Assembly (NCBI RefSeq): GCF_001418205.1
Contig: NZ_LIQF01000001.1
Span: 152,853 to 216,852, forward strand
Reading direction: 5' to 3'
DNA length: 64,000 nt
Origin: Marinomonas fungiae
GTDB taxonomy: Bacteria > Pseudomonadota > Gammaproteobacteria > Pseudomonadales > Marinomonadaceae
Below the pieces are notes generated by a model. That model was not told the DNA's origin, did no database searches, and saw only the letters and a program-made list of their open reading frames with translations. Of the stretch, positions 24,871-34,841 are shown one piece after another. Numbering within the stretch: the first letter of the stretch is position 1; each line of letters starts with the position of its first letter. Both the position numbers and the translations under genes were made by a program.

Positions 24871-26198
24871 GTTCGCAAAAAACTCAATCAGGGCCTAACT
24901 TACATAGCCTGTTGAATTTGCAACAGGAGGTCCTTTCGGTAACTCAGCGAGAAGAGCTGTATTTTAAAATCGTTAATGACAGTCTAAAGCTGGTTCAATA
25001 CGACCAAGCCGTTTTATTTACTCATAACCGCCTTGGCAAGCCAATCATTCGGGCTATTTCAGGTCTAGTAACGCCTGTTGAAAATACGCCCTTTAGTCAG
25101 TGGTTAACTCGCATTAATCAGCAATTCTCTGAACATGCCCCCACCAGTAGCATGATCAATGCCGATCAAGTGACAGCAAACGAACAAGCTTCTTGGGCAG
25201 AATGGTGGTTGGCTTATAGTGCGGTAGTTCCGTTAAAATTTAATCAGCAAACTGTTGGTACCTTGTACCTCAACCGTGAAGAACCCTTTAGTTCCCATGA
25301 GTTAAAATCCTTAGACTTAATCGCAAGTCATTACGCTTATGCTGTACACACGTTACAGTCACGTATTCGACAAACAAAGCCCTTGAGCGCATATCGTAAG
25401 CAATGGTTGATTGCTGCAGTCTTCTCAATTGGTCTGCTATGCCTACCGATTCAGCTGAGGGTTTCCGTGCCCGCTCAGGTTATGTCGCAACAGGAACAAG
25501 TCGTAGCGTCGCCGCTAGACGGGGTCATCGCAGAGATTGTCATAGAGCCTAACAGCTACGTGCAACAAGGCGATTTATTGTTCCGCTTGGACGACAGCGT
25601 GTTACGCAACGAATACAACGTAGCGCTACAGAACCTAGCGGTGACTCAAGTAGAGGCACGAACAGTAGAGCAACGAGCGTTTCGTGATAGCCAAAGTAAG
25701 GCTGATCTGGCTCAAATGAAAGCCAAGATCGAAGAAAAACAGGCAGAAATTCAACTCTTATCTGAACAGCTTGCTCGCACTGATGTACATGCTAACTTTG
25801 ATGGCTTTGCTATTTTTAATGATAAGAATGATTGGTTAGGTATCCCAGTGAAAACAGGGGAACGGGTGATGACACTCGCCGCCAGTGAGCCACTGGGTAT
25901 ACGCGGCTGGATTCCAGTGCAAGATGCGGTTGCTCTAGAAAACGGTAGCCAAGTGACACTGTATTTGACTAGTCGACCTGAGAGCAGCTTCGCCGGAGAG
26001 CTGACCTCACAAAGTTTTCAAACCAGCTTGTCGCCAAATGGTTTGGCCTCTTATCAGTTTGAAGCAAACCTAGTAGAGCAATCGCCATTGACGATTGGCG
26101 CCAGCGGTACCGCCATCCTTTATGGTGAGCAAGTATCCCTAGCCTATTTTATTTTCCGCCGTCCTCTCGGCTTTATCCGTCAGTGGTTGGGTATTTAA
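24867..26198 (+). CDS. GAF-domain / HlyD-type adaptor fusion protein
   Basis: 443 residues. Residues about 10-165 form a GAF-like domain (LKLVQYDQAVLFTHN, then VVPLKFNQQTVGTLYLNREEPFSSHELKSLDLIASHYAYAV). One transmembrane segment at about 179-196 (WLIAAVFSIGLLCLPI) precedes a HlyD-type part with lipoyl halves VVASPLDGVIAEIVIEPNSYVQQGDLLFRLDD and VHANFDGFAIF. The GAF part should lie in the cytoplasm and the adaptor part in the periplasm, so the protein could gate or sense from inside the cell. It lacks kinase or cyclase domains. Its start overlaps the previous gene by 4 bp; the M50 gene begins 1 bp after its stop. Confidence 0.87.
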   Translation: MSSQKTQSGPNLHSLLNLQQEVLSVTQREELYFKIVNDSLKLVQYDQAVLFTHNRLGKPIIRAISGLVTPVENTPFSQWLTRINQQFSEHAPTSSMINADQVTANEQASWAEWWLAYSAVVPLKFNQQTVGTLYLNREEPFSSHELKSLDLIASHYAYAVHTLQSRIRQTKPLSAYRKQWLIAAVFSIGLLCLPIQLRVSVPAQVMSQQEQVVASPLDGVIAEIVIEPNSYVQQGDLLFRLDDSVLRNEYNVALQNLAVTQVEARTVEQRAFRDSQSKADLAQMKAKIEEKQAEIQLLSEQLARTDVHANFDGFAIFNDKNDWLGIPVKTGERVMTLAASEPLGIRGWIPVQDAVALENGSQVTLYLTSRPESSFAGELTSQSFQTSLSPNGLASYQFEANLVEQSPLTIGASGTAILYGEQVSLAYFIFRRPLGFIRQWLGI

Positions 26199-26199
26199 T

Positions 26200-28350
26200 A
26201 TGATCGCTGATTTCGCGCCGAACGGTTTACCCGACACCACTAACACATCGCCATTGCCAGAGCAGTTGCCAAGTTTACGTCATGAACTGCAATTATATGA
26301 GAGCTACCCAGATCAGCAAGGCAGTCCATGCTGGATGATTGTGGATCCGGTGACGAATATCAGCCACCGAATTGGCTTAGCTGAATTCTTAGTATTGAAA
26401 TACTGGTCATTAAAGACCCCTGAGAAAATCCTTGCTCAGATAGCGGCAAACAGCACCATCAAGTTAACATTGCAAGATCTGACGGACATTTACCGTTTTT
26501 TAAGTCAACAACAGTTACTAAAAGACGATGAAAAGATCCTGAAACAACGTCAAAAACGTTATCTTGAAAGTCAGCACAACCCACTGAAACGCTTACTACA
26601 CTCTTATTTATACTTTCGCGTCCCCTTACTTAAGCCAAGCCGTCAACTTTCTAAACTGAATAAGGCGACAGCTTGGATGGGGTGGCAAACGGTACTATTT
26701 ACTCTAGCCGGACTATTATTTCTCGCTATCACTCTGTTGATCCAAAGCTGGGAGCAATTCTGGACTTCCTTAAGCGCTAGCTTTAGTTCATCCGGATTAT
26801 TGGGGTATTTGTTAGCGCTAACCGTCACCAAAGGTTTACATGAACTGGGTCATGGTCTGATGGCAACGCGTTTTGGTTTGCGTGTCTCCCATATGGGAGT
26901 GATCTTTATCCTTGGTTGGCCCCTGCTTTACACAGATACTAATGAAGCTTGGAAGCTAAAAAGCCGTCGCCAACGTGTACTCATTGATAGTGCAGGCATC
27001 ATCACCGAATTAACGATTGCTTGTAGCGCGACCATTATTTGGCATTTAGTACAGTCCCCAGATTTAAAGCAAATCTTTTTCTACCTTGCGACCACTTCGT
27101 GGCTGCTGACGTTGGCATTGAATATCAGCCCATTTATGCGTTTTGATGGTTATTACATCGCCTGCGATGCAATGAACTTCCCAAATTTACACGAGCGCTC
27201 TTTTGCTCAAGCAAAAGCTGCTTTAAGAAAACTTTTGTTTCAGCAGCAGGATCCGCAAACAGAACATTTTTCACCTTCGAAGACTTATGCCTTAATCGCG
27301 TTCGCATGGTGTGTTTGGCTGTATCGCTTAGTGCTCTTTTTTAGCATTGCTTTGGCGGTCTATCATTTCTTTTTCAAAGCACTCGGTATTTTACTGTTCA
27401 TCATCGAGATCTATTGGTTTATCGTCAAACCCATTGCGAAAGAGCTCATCACATGGCATTCCTATTGGAAAAATAACATTCGCTCTAGGCGAAAATGGCA
27501 ACTGATTGGCTCCATGGCACTTATTATTTCGGTGATGTTTATTCCCATTTCATTTACTGAGCAAGTCGTGGCGAAAATCCAACCGAGGCTATTCACGCCA
27601 TTAGTAGCGCCGGAGAATGGCCAATTAACCTTCCTGCAAACGAATCAGCAACAGATAGCTGCAGGAGAAAGAGTATTCCGTATTGATCAAGCTGAGCTTA
27701 ATACTGCGATACAAACTAACCAAATTCGTCTAGATGCTTTGACTCAGCAAAAAGACACGCTGTTGGGCTTGTCTGGTGCGCTAGAACAACGTTTAGTATT
27801 GGATCAGTTAGAGCTGGTTCTTTTAGCACAGCAAACGGCCTTAGCGACTCGCCGAGACAATTTATCCATGCTAGCCGGATTTGATGGTTATCTAACGGAT
27901 GTACCTTCGGACATTAAAATCGGCTCTTGGATAAGCAAAGGGCAATCGCTGGGCTATCTTGTCGACCCACGTATTTGGCAAGCTATCTTTTATGTTCCAG
28001 AATCAGCAATTCAGGATGTGTATATGGGCCAGTCCGTCACTCTGGTAAGCCACGGAATTGAGGCGCAGACTCTACAAGGAAGTGTCATTGGCATCAGCCA
28101 CTCCCCTATCACACAGTTGCCCAATCAGTTTCTCTCCACTCAATTTGGTGGTGATATTTCCGTAACGGAAAGCCGATCTGGCTTAACCCCAAGAGATCAA
28201 CTGTATCCTATTGAGGTAAGTCTTTCGGCACCTACTAATATCAGTGCAGTGCAAATGGGCTATGGTTATTTTACAAGGGCTCCGAAGAGTCTATTCCAAC
28301 GCTTTATCGAACCAGCCTATTTCCTATTGCTAAAACAAATTAATTTCTAA
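26200..28350 (+). CDS. M50-family membrane metallopeptidase fused to a HlyD-type adaptor
   Basis: 716 residues. The N-terminal part (about 30-130) looks like a small PqqD/winged-helix-like domain (WMIVDPVTNISHRIGLAEFLVLKYW). A multi-pass membrane region (about 160-470) carries the zinc site HELGH (214-218) and the second motif NISPFMRFDG (308-317, Asp316), the hallmarks of M50/site-2 proteases. A C-terminal periplasmic adaptor (about 475-700) has lipoyl-like halves (VAPENGQLTFLQTNQQQIAAGERVFRID and LAGFDGYLTDVPSDIKIG). All catalytic residues seem present. It could process or thread the giant protein at the inner membrane. That role is inference; the domain content is clear. Confidence 0.88.
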   Translation: MIADFAPNGLPDTTNTSPLPEQLPSLRHELQLYESYPDQQGSPCWMIVDPVTNISHRIGLAEFLVLKYWSLKTPEKILAQIAANSTIKLTLQDLTDIYRFLSQQQLLKDDEKILKQRQKRYLESQHNPLKRLLHSYLYFRVPLLKPSRQLSKLNKATAWMGWQTVLFTLAGLLFLAITLLIQSWEQFWTSLSASFSSSGLLGYLLALTVTKGLHELGHGLMATRFGLRVSHMGVIFILGWPLLYTDTNEAWKLKSRRQRVLIDSAGIITELTIACSATIIWHLVQSPDLKQIFFYLATTSWLLTLALNISPFMRFDGYYIACDAMNFPNLHERSFAQAKAALRKLLFQQQDPQTEHFSPSKTYALIAFAWCVWLYRLVLFFSIALAVYHFFFKALGILLFIIEIYWFIVKPIAKELITWHSYWKNNIRSRRKWQLIGSMALIISVMFIPISFTEQVVAKIQPRLFTPLVAPENGQLTFLQTNQQQIAAGERVFRIDQAELNTAIQTNQIRLDALTQQKDTLLGLSGALEQRLVLDQLELVLLAQQTALATRRDNLSMLAGFDGYLTDVPSDIKIGSWISKGQSLGYLVDPRIWQAIFYVPESAIQDVYMGQSVTLVSHGIEAQTLQGSVIGISHSPITQLPNQFLSTQFGGDISVTESRSGLTPRDQLYPIEVSLSAPTNISAVQMGYGYFTRAPKSLFQRFIEPAYFLLLKQINF

Positions 28351-28360
28351 GGTCGCAACC

Positions 28361-29251
28361 ATGAAAAAGATGCTTTTACTCAGTACACTCGGTTTTATGA
28401 TCAGCCCCTTAATCAACGCTCAAGAAGCTCCTTCCAGCCGTCTTGAGCGTATTGAAACAACAGGCATAATGGTTGCTGGTTACCGTGAAACCTCCGTTCC
28501 CTTTAGTTATCTGGACCCTTACGCCCCAGCCGGTATGGGCGTAGATCTGACCTTCAAAGTTTTGGATGCGGTGCGTGAAAAGTTGAACCGTCCCGATATC
28601 CAGTTACGCTGGAACCCAGTTACATTAAGCACACGCCTACCCATGATGACCAGCAATACCATTGATATTAACTGCGCCACTGACACACATACCAAAGAGC
28701 GTGAAGCATTAGTGGACTTCTCAGTGAGTTACTATCTTTCCGAACTTTCTGGCGCGGTACGCAGCGATAGGTTGATTAATTCCTTGCAAGATTTGGCAGG
28801 GCTAAAAATCAGCGTCGCGCGAAATACCACCACCACAGAGTTACTACAAGAAACACTTGGCAAAGATTTACCCTTTACGGTCACGTATTACCCGACAAAT
28901 AGACAGGCCCTTAAAGCCGTTCACGATGAGGAAGCTGATGTGTATATTAATTCAGATGCCATTATCGGCGGCGAACTGCTGCGCATGAACAGTAATAGCA
29001 ATTTGAAAATTGTTGGCTTCGGTGGAGAGCCTGAGCCCTTTGCTTGCATGTTGCCCAAAGGCGATCAGGAGTTTAAAGCGCTAGTCGATGAGACGTTTGT
29101 GAAGATGATGCAATCGGGAGAAATGACAGCGATTTATAACCGTTGGTTAGTGAACCCTGTTCATAACTATGGTGCTTCATTGCATATTCCAATGAGCCAT
29201 CAGTTAGAGTTGCTGTACCAAAGCCCTAGTGATCAGGCCTTTGTTAAGTAA
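28361..29251 (+). CDS. Family 3 extracellular solute-binding protein (GltI-like)
   Basis: 296 residues with a Sec signal peptide (about 1-20, ending INAQ). The rest matches the polar amino-acid type binding-protein fold: LERIETTGIMVAGYRETSVPFSYLD opening strand, GVDLTFKVLDAV, and the C-terminal MMQSGEMTAIYNRWL helix. ABC permease and ATPase partners are absent nearby, so it may be a sensory or chaperone-like component of the operon rather than a transport receptor. It follows the M50 gene by 10 bp. Retention of residues DTHTKEREALVDFS suggests ligand binding is possible. Confidence 0.82.
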   Translation: MKKMLLLSTLGFMISPLINAQEAPSSRLERIETTGIMVAGYRETSVPFSYLDPYAPAGMGVDLTFKVLDAVREKLNRPDIQLRWNPVTLSTRLPMMTSNTIDINCATDTHTKEREALVDFSVSYYLSELSGAVRSDRLINSLQDLAGLKISVARNTTTTELLQETLGKDLPFTVTYYPTNRQALKAVHDEEADVYINSDAIIGGELLRMNSNSNLKIVGFGGEPEPFACMLPKGDQEFKALVDETFVKMMQSGEMTAIYNRWLVNPVHNYGASLHIPMSHQLELLYQSPSDQAFVK

Positions 29252-29377
29252 ACAAGATTACCAGCATCTAGCGATGTCATCTTGACCGGGATGCTGAAGT
29301 GGTCGATGGACTCAGTAGTCATGTTTAGTCCGCTTAGATCAGGGCTATGGCTGAATGTATAGAAAGCCTTAAAAAAG

Positions 29378-29482
29378 TTATAACAAATAGCACGGGAGAT
29401 CAGATACCTCAGAAACCACCCATGCAAGTTTGCCGAGATCCATTGCTACAGCACTCATAATAACGATTCCAAATAACTTCAT
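29378..29482 (-). CDS. Possible 34-residue hydrophobic small ORF (weak)
   Basis: The frame MKLFGIVIMSAVAMDLGKLA... is preceded by GGAAT at 8 bp. Nothing else supports it, and no family is recognised. It is listed because it is the only coherent item in the 390-bp gap between the solute-binding gene and sucD besides the terminator. Confidence 0.2.
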   Translation of the reverse strand: MKLFGIVIMSAVAMDLGKLAWVVSEVSDLPCYLL

Positions 29483-29586
29483 AACGCATTCCAAGATATT
29501 ATTTTAATAACTGACATAATACGGAATCGCGTTATCTATGCATGCCAATTTGCACTCTTTTACAGTCAATACACTTTCTTTACGAC

Positions 29587-29617
29587 AAAAAAATCCCTGC
29601 ACTAGGCAGGGATTTTT
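29587..29617 (-). terminator. Terminator of the suc operon (bidirectional)
   Basis: Stem ATCCCTGC / GCAGGGAT with A and T runs on both sides; on the minus strand seven T residues follow. It ends the leftward suc transcript and can also stop rightward transcription from the solute-binding gene. Confidence 0.88.
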
Positions 29618-29643
29618 ATAATCAATTGCTTTTAAGCGATTGC

Positions 29644-30516
29644 TTACCAGCCAGTGATTTCTTTTAGGGCTGTACCGATGTCCGCTAGAGAGCGAACAGT
29701 CTTAACGCCTGCGTCTTGTAGCGCTGCGAATTTCTCGTCAGCTGTACCTTTACCACCAGAGATGATCGCACCAGCGTGGCCCATACGCTTACCAGCAGGA
29801 GCCGTTACACCAGCGATGTAAGATACAACAGGTTTAGTTACGTTTGCTTTAATGTAAGCAGCCGCTTCTTCTTCTGCAGTACCACCGATCTCACCGATCA
29901 TAACGATCGCTTCAGTTTGAGGATCGTTTTGGAACATTTCTAGTACGTCGATGAAGTTAGTACCTGGGATTGGGTCACCACCGATACCAACACAAGTAGA
30001 TTGACCGTAGCCAGCGTCAGTCGTTTGCTTAACAGCTTCATACGTCAGCGTACCAGAACGAGAAACGATACCAACTTTACCTGGCATGTGGATGTGACCA
30101 GGCATGATACCGATTTTACACTCTCCAGGAGTGATAACACCTGGACAGTTAGGGCCGATTAGGCGAACACCTAGCTCGTCACACTTAACTTTACAGTCAA
30201 GCATATCAAGCGTAGGAACACCTTCAGTGATACAAACGATTAGTTTGATACCAGCGTTAGCCGCTTCAAGGATAGAATCCTTAACGAAAGGAGCTGGTAC
30301 GTAGATAACAGATGCTTCAGCACCAGTTGTCTCAACTGCATCTTTTACCGTGTTGAAAACAGGCAGACCAAGGTGAGTTTGACCACCTTTACCTGGTGTT
30401 ACACCGCCAACCATTTTCGTACCGTAAGCAATCGCTTGCTCAGAGTGGAATGTACCTTGGCCGCCAGTGAAACCTTGACAGATTACTTTAGTATCTTTGT
30501 TAATTAGAACAGACAT
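29644..30516 (-). CDS. sucD: Succinyl-CoA synthetase alpha subunit
   Basis: 290 residues, normal length. It carries the CoA-binding N-terminal fold ([19 protein letters not shown]) and the active-site loop [21 protein letters not shown] near residue 245, whose histidine is phosphorylated. With SucC it interconverts succinyl-CoA and succinate with nucleoside triphosphate formation. It starts 2 bp after the sucC stop, so translation is coupled, and is the last gene of sucAB-lpd-sucCD. Confidence 0.97.
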   Translation of the reverse strand: MSVLINKDTKVICQGFTGGQGTFHSEQAIAYGTKMVGGVTPGKGGQTHLGLPVFNTVKDAVETTGAEASVIYVPAPFVKDSILEAANAGIKLIVCITEGVPTLDMLDCKVKCDELGVRLIGPNCPGVITPGECKIGIMPGHIHMPGKVGIVSRSGTLTYEAVKQTTDAGYGQSTCVGIGGDPIPGTNFIDVLEMFQNDPQTEAIVMIGEIGGTAEEEAAAYIKANVTKPVVSYIAGVTAPAGKRMGHAGAIISGGKGTADEKFAALQDAGVKTVRSLADIGTALKEITGW

Positions 30517-30518
30517 TA

Positions 30519-31685
30519 TTATTTGCCCTCCGCAGCTTTAACAACTTGTTCAGCTGCGTCTTTTAGACTTTTCGCAGCAATGATGTCTAGACCAGAGTTC
30601 GCTAGAACTTCACGGCCTTTCTCTGCGTTAGTACCTTCTAGACGTACCACAACAGGAACGTTTACACCAACCTGTTCAACTGCACCGATAATACCTTCTG
30701 CGATCATGTCACAACGTACGATACCACCGAAGATGTTTACCAATACCGCTTTAACATTACTGTCAGAAAGAATGATCTTGAATGCTTCTGCTACACGCTC
30801 TTTCGTCGCGCCGCCACCAACGTCAAGGAAGTTAGCTGGTTTACCGCCGTGTAGGTTTACGATGTCCATTGTACCCATCGCTAGACCTGCACCGTTAACC
30901 ATACAACCAACGTTACCATCTAGAGCAACGTAGTTAAGTTCCCACTGTGCTGCATGCGCTTCACGCTCATCTTCTTGAGATGGATCGTGGAACTCTTGCA
31001 TTTTTTTCTGACGGTAAACAGCGTTGCTGTCGATGTTGATCTTACCGTCTAGACAGTGAAGGTTACCTTCTTCAGTAATTACTAGAGGGTTGATCTCTAG
31101 TAGTGCGAAGTCGTAGTCGTGGAACATTTGCGACAAACCAAGGAAGATCTGAGTGAACTGCTTGATTTGAGCTGGGTTAAGACCCATTTTGAATGCCATT
31201 TCACGTGCTTGGTATGGCTGTGCACCAACAAGAGGATCAATGATCGCTTTATGAATTAGCTCAGGAGTTTCCTCAGCTACTTTCTCGATCTCAACACCAC
31301 CTTCAGTTGATGCCATGAACACTACGCGACGAGTAGAACGGTCTACTACAGCGCCTAGGTACAATTCGTTCGCGATGTCTGTGCAAGACTCAACTAGGAT
31401 CTTAGCAACTGGCTGACCTTTTTCGTCAGTTTGGTAAGTTACTAGGTTTTTACCTAACCAGTTCGCTGCGAATTCTTTTACTTCATCCAAAGAATCAACA
31501 AGCTTTACACCGCCCGCTTTACCGCGACCACCAGCGTGCACTTGAGCTTTTACAACCCACTTGTCACCACCAATTTTTTTCGCCGCTTCTACTGCCTCTT
31601 CTGGCGTGTCTACTGCGTACCCTGTAGATACTGGCAGGCCGTATTCAGCAAATAGCTGTTTAGCCTGATATTCATGTAGGTTCAT
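30519..31685 (-). CDS. sucC: Succinyl-CoA synthetase beta subunit
   Basis: 388 residues, the usual size. The N-terminal ATP-grasp domain begins [19 protein letters not shown], and the C-terminal ligase/flavodoxin-like part contains [18 protein letters not shown], the interface with the alpha subunit. It forms the nucleotide-binding half of the TCA-cycle enzyme. It lies 88 bp downstream of lpd with small inverted repeats between them, which may stabilise or process the polycistronic message. Confidence 0.97.
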   Translation of the reverse strand: MNLHEYQAKQLFAEYGLPVSTGYAVDTPEEAVEAAKKIGGDKWVVKAQVHAGGRGKAGGVKLVDSLDEVKEFAANWLGKNLVTYQTDEKGQPVAKILVESCTDIANELYLGAVVDRSTRRVVFMASTEGGVEIEKVAEETPELIHKAIIDPLVGAQPYQAREMAFKMGLNPAQIKQFTQIFLGLSQMFHDYDFALLEINPLVITEEGNLHCLDGKINIDSNAVYRQKKMQEFHDPSQEDEREAHAAQWELNYVALDGNVGCMVNGAGLAMGTMDIVNLHGGKPANFLDVGGGATKERVAEAFKIILSDSNVKAVLVNIFGGIVRCDMIAEGIIGAVEQVGVNVPVVVRLEGTNAEKGREVLANSGLDIIAAKSLKDAAEQVVKAAEGK

Positions 31686-31720
31686 TTGATTCTTCCGCTC
31701 ATCTTAATGATTGACATAAG

Positions 31721-31761
31721 TCTGTCTGTTGGACAGAAATTGCCGACTTCGCAGCCGGCAA
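31721..31761 (-). other. Two small intercistronic hairpins between lpd and sucC
   Basis: TCTGTC / GACAGA (31721-31737) and TTGCCG / CGGCAA (31740-31761). There is no T-run, so these are message-stability or processing elements rather than terminators. Confidence 0.4.
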
Positions 31762-31773
31762 ATCGAATTTTTG

Positions 31774-33259
<1,486 letters not shown>

Positions 33260-33295
33260 GTTATTTCTCTAATCCACAGAAGTGGGTGCGATTAG

Positions 33296-34810
33296 TTAGA
33301 TTTCAAGCAGTAGTCGTGCTGGATCTTCTAGTAGGTCCTTGATGGTTACAAGGAACTGCACCGCTTCTTTACCGTCAATCATACGGTGATCGTATGATAA
33401 CGCTAGGTACATCATTGGCTGGATCACAACCTGACCGTTAACCGCCATTGGACGCTCTTGGATTTTGTGCATACCCAAGATTGCAGTTTGAGGTGGGTTA
33501 AGGATAGGTGTAGACATTAGGGAACCGAAGATACCGCCGTTAGTGATAGTAAATGTACCACCTTGCATATCTTCCATACCTAGTTTGCCTTCACGACCAC
33601 GTACAGCGAAGCCCATGATACCAGATTCGATATCCGCAAGACCCATTGCTTCCGTATTTCGTAGTACCGGAACCATCAAACCACGGTCTGTTGACACTGC
33701 AACACCGATGTCTTGGTAGCCGTGGTAAACCATATCGTTACCGTCGATTGAAGCATTGACCGCTGGGAAGCGTTTTAGCGCTTCAGTTGCCGCTTTTACG
33801 AAGAATGACATGAAACCAAGTTTAGTGCCGTTGTGAGTTTTCTGGAACAAGTCTTTGTACTTGTTACGCAGTTCCATCACAGGACCCATGTTTACTTCGT
33901 TGTAAGTGGTCAACATTGCCGCTGTTTGCTGAGCTTCAACAAGACGTTTTGCAATCGTTGCACGTAGACGTGTCATCGGAACACGTTTTTCTACGCGGCC
34001 GTCTGCGCTTAGCGGCGCTGGCGCAGCAGGAGCAGCTTTCGCTGGCGCTGCCGCAGGAGTTGCCGCAGCTTTGCTCTTAACTGCCGCTTCTACGTCTTCT
34101 TTAGTGATGCGACCGCCTTTGCCAGTACCTTTTACTTGAGCTGCTGTTAGGCCTGCTTCAGCCAGTGCTTTACGCGCAGCTGGGCCAGCTACGGCATCAT
34201 CGTCACCTGCTTCTTCAGACGCTGCTGCAGTAGCTTGAGGTGCTGCAGCTGGCGCCGCACCACCTTCTGCGCCGATTGAGAAGTTTGCTAGGACTTCTGC
34301 ACTCAATACCGTCTCGCCTTCTTCTTTAAGAATTTCAGCAATCACGCCATCCGCAGGAGCAACCACTTCAAGAACCACTTTATCGGTTTCGATATCAACA
34401 ATGTGTTCGTCGCGTTTACACGCTTCACCTGGCTGTTTGTGCCACGCAGCAACCGTACCGTCAGCAACGGACTCTGGGAACACTGGAGCTTTAATTTGTA
34501 CAGTTTCTTTCGCTTCAGAAGCAGAAGCCGCTGGTGTTTCCGCTTTTGCAGCAGGAGCCTCAGACGCCGCGGCACCTGAATCAAAGATCGCTAGTACTTC
34601 AGCGCTTAGGACAATGTCGCCCTCGCCTTTAAGAACTTCTTTAAGAACACCATCCGCTGGAGCAACCACTTCAAGCACTACCTTGTCGGTTTCGATATCA
34701 ACAATGTGATCATCGCGCTTACAAGCTTCGCCTGGTTGTTTGTACCAAGTAGCGACTGTGCCATCCGCTACAGATTCTGGAAAAGTAGGTGCTTTAATTT
34801 CAATACTCAT
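33296..34810 (-). CDS. sucB: 2-Oxoglutarate dehydrogenase E2 (dihydrolipoyl succinyltransferase), two lipoyl domains
   Basis: 504 residues, about 100 longer than the E. coli protein because it has two lipoyl domains (about 1-77 and 102-178), each with the [11 protein letters not shown] lipoylation site. They are joined by Ala/Pro-rich linkers. An E3-binding domain follows at about 200-242 ([14 protein letters not shown]), then the catalytic domain with the active-site motif [12 protein letters not shown] near the C-terminus. It transfers succinyl groups to CoA in the 2-oxoglutarate dehydrogenase complex. The two lipoyl domains are very similar, so an internal duplication is likely. Confidence 0.95.
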   Translation of the reverse strand: MSIEIKAPTFPESVADGTVATWYKQPGEACKRDDHIVDIETDKVVLEVVAPADGVLKEVLKGEGDIVLSAEVLAIFDSGAAASEAPAAKAETPAASASEAKETVQIKAPVFPESVADGTVAAWHKQPGEACKRDEHIVDIETDKVVLEVVAPADGVIAEILKEEGETVLSAEVLANFSIGAEGGAAPAAAPQATAAASEEAGDDDAVAGPAARKALAEAGLTAAQVKGTGKGGRITKEDVEAAVKSKAAATPAAAPAKAAPAAPAPLSADGRVEKRVPMTRLRATIAKRLVEAQQTAAMLTTYNEVNMGPVMELRNKYKDLFQKTHNGTKLGFMSFFVKAATEALKRFPAVNASIDGNDMVYHGYQDIGVAVSTDRGLMVPVLRNTEAMGLADIESGIMGFAVRGREGKLGMEDMQGGTFTITNGGIFGSLMSTPILNPPQTAILGMHKIQERPMAVNGQVVIQPMMYLALSYDHRMIDGKEAVQFLVTIKDLLEDPARLLLEI

Positions 34811-34841
34811 TTTTTACCCTTATCTCTGACAGGCAGTGGTG

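Noticed and set aside
22199..26198. TolC and adaptor genes considered as a conventional RND or ABC drug-efflux operon
   Set aside because: No RND pump, MFS pump or ATPase gene is present in the operon, and the adaptors carry GAF or protease fusions.
29233..29427. 64-codon minus-strand frame beyond the solute-binding gene
   Set aside because: It overlaps the end of a well-supported gene and has no start signals or family resemblance.
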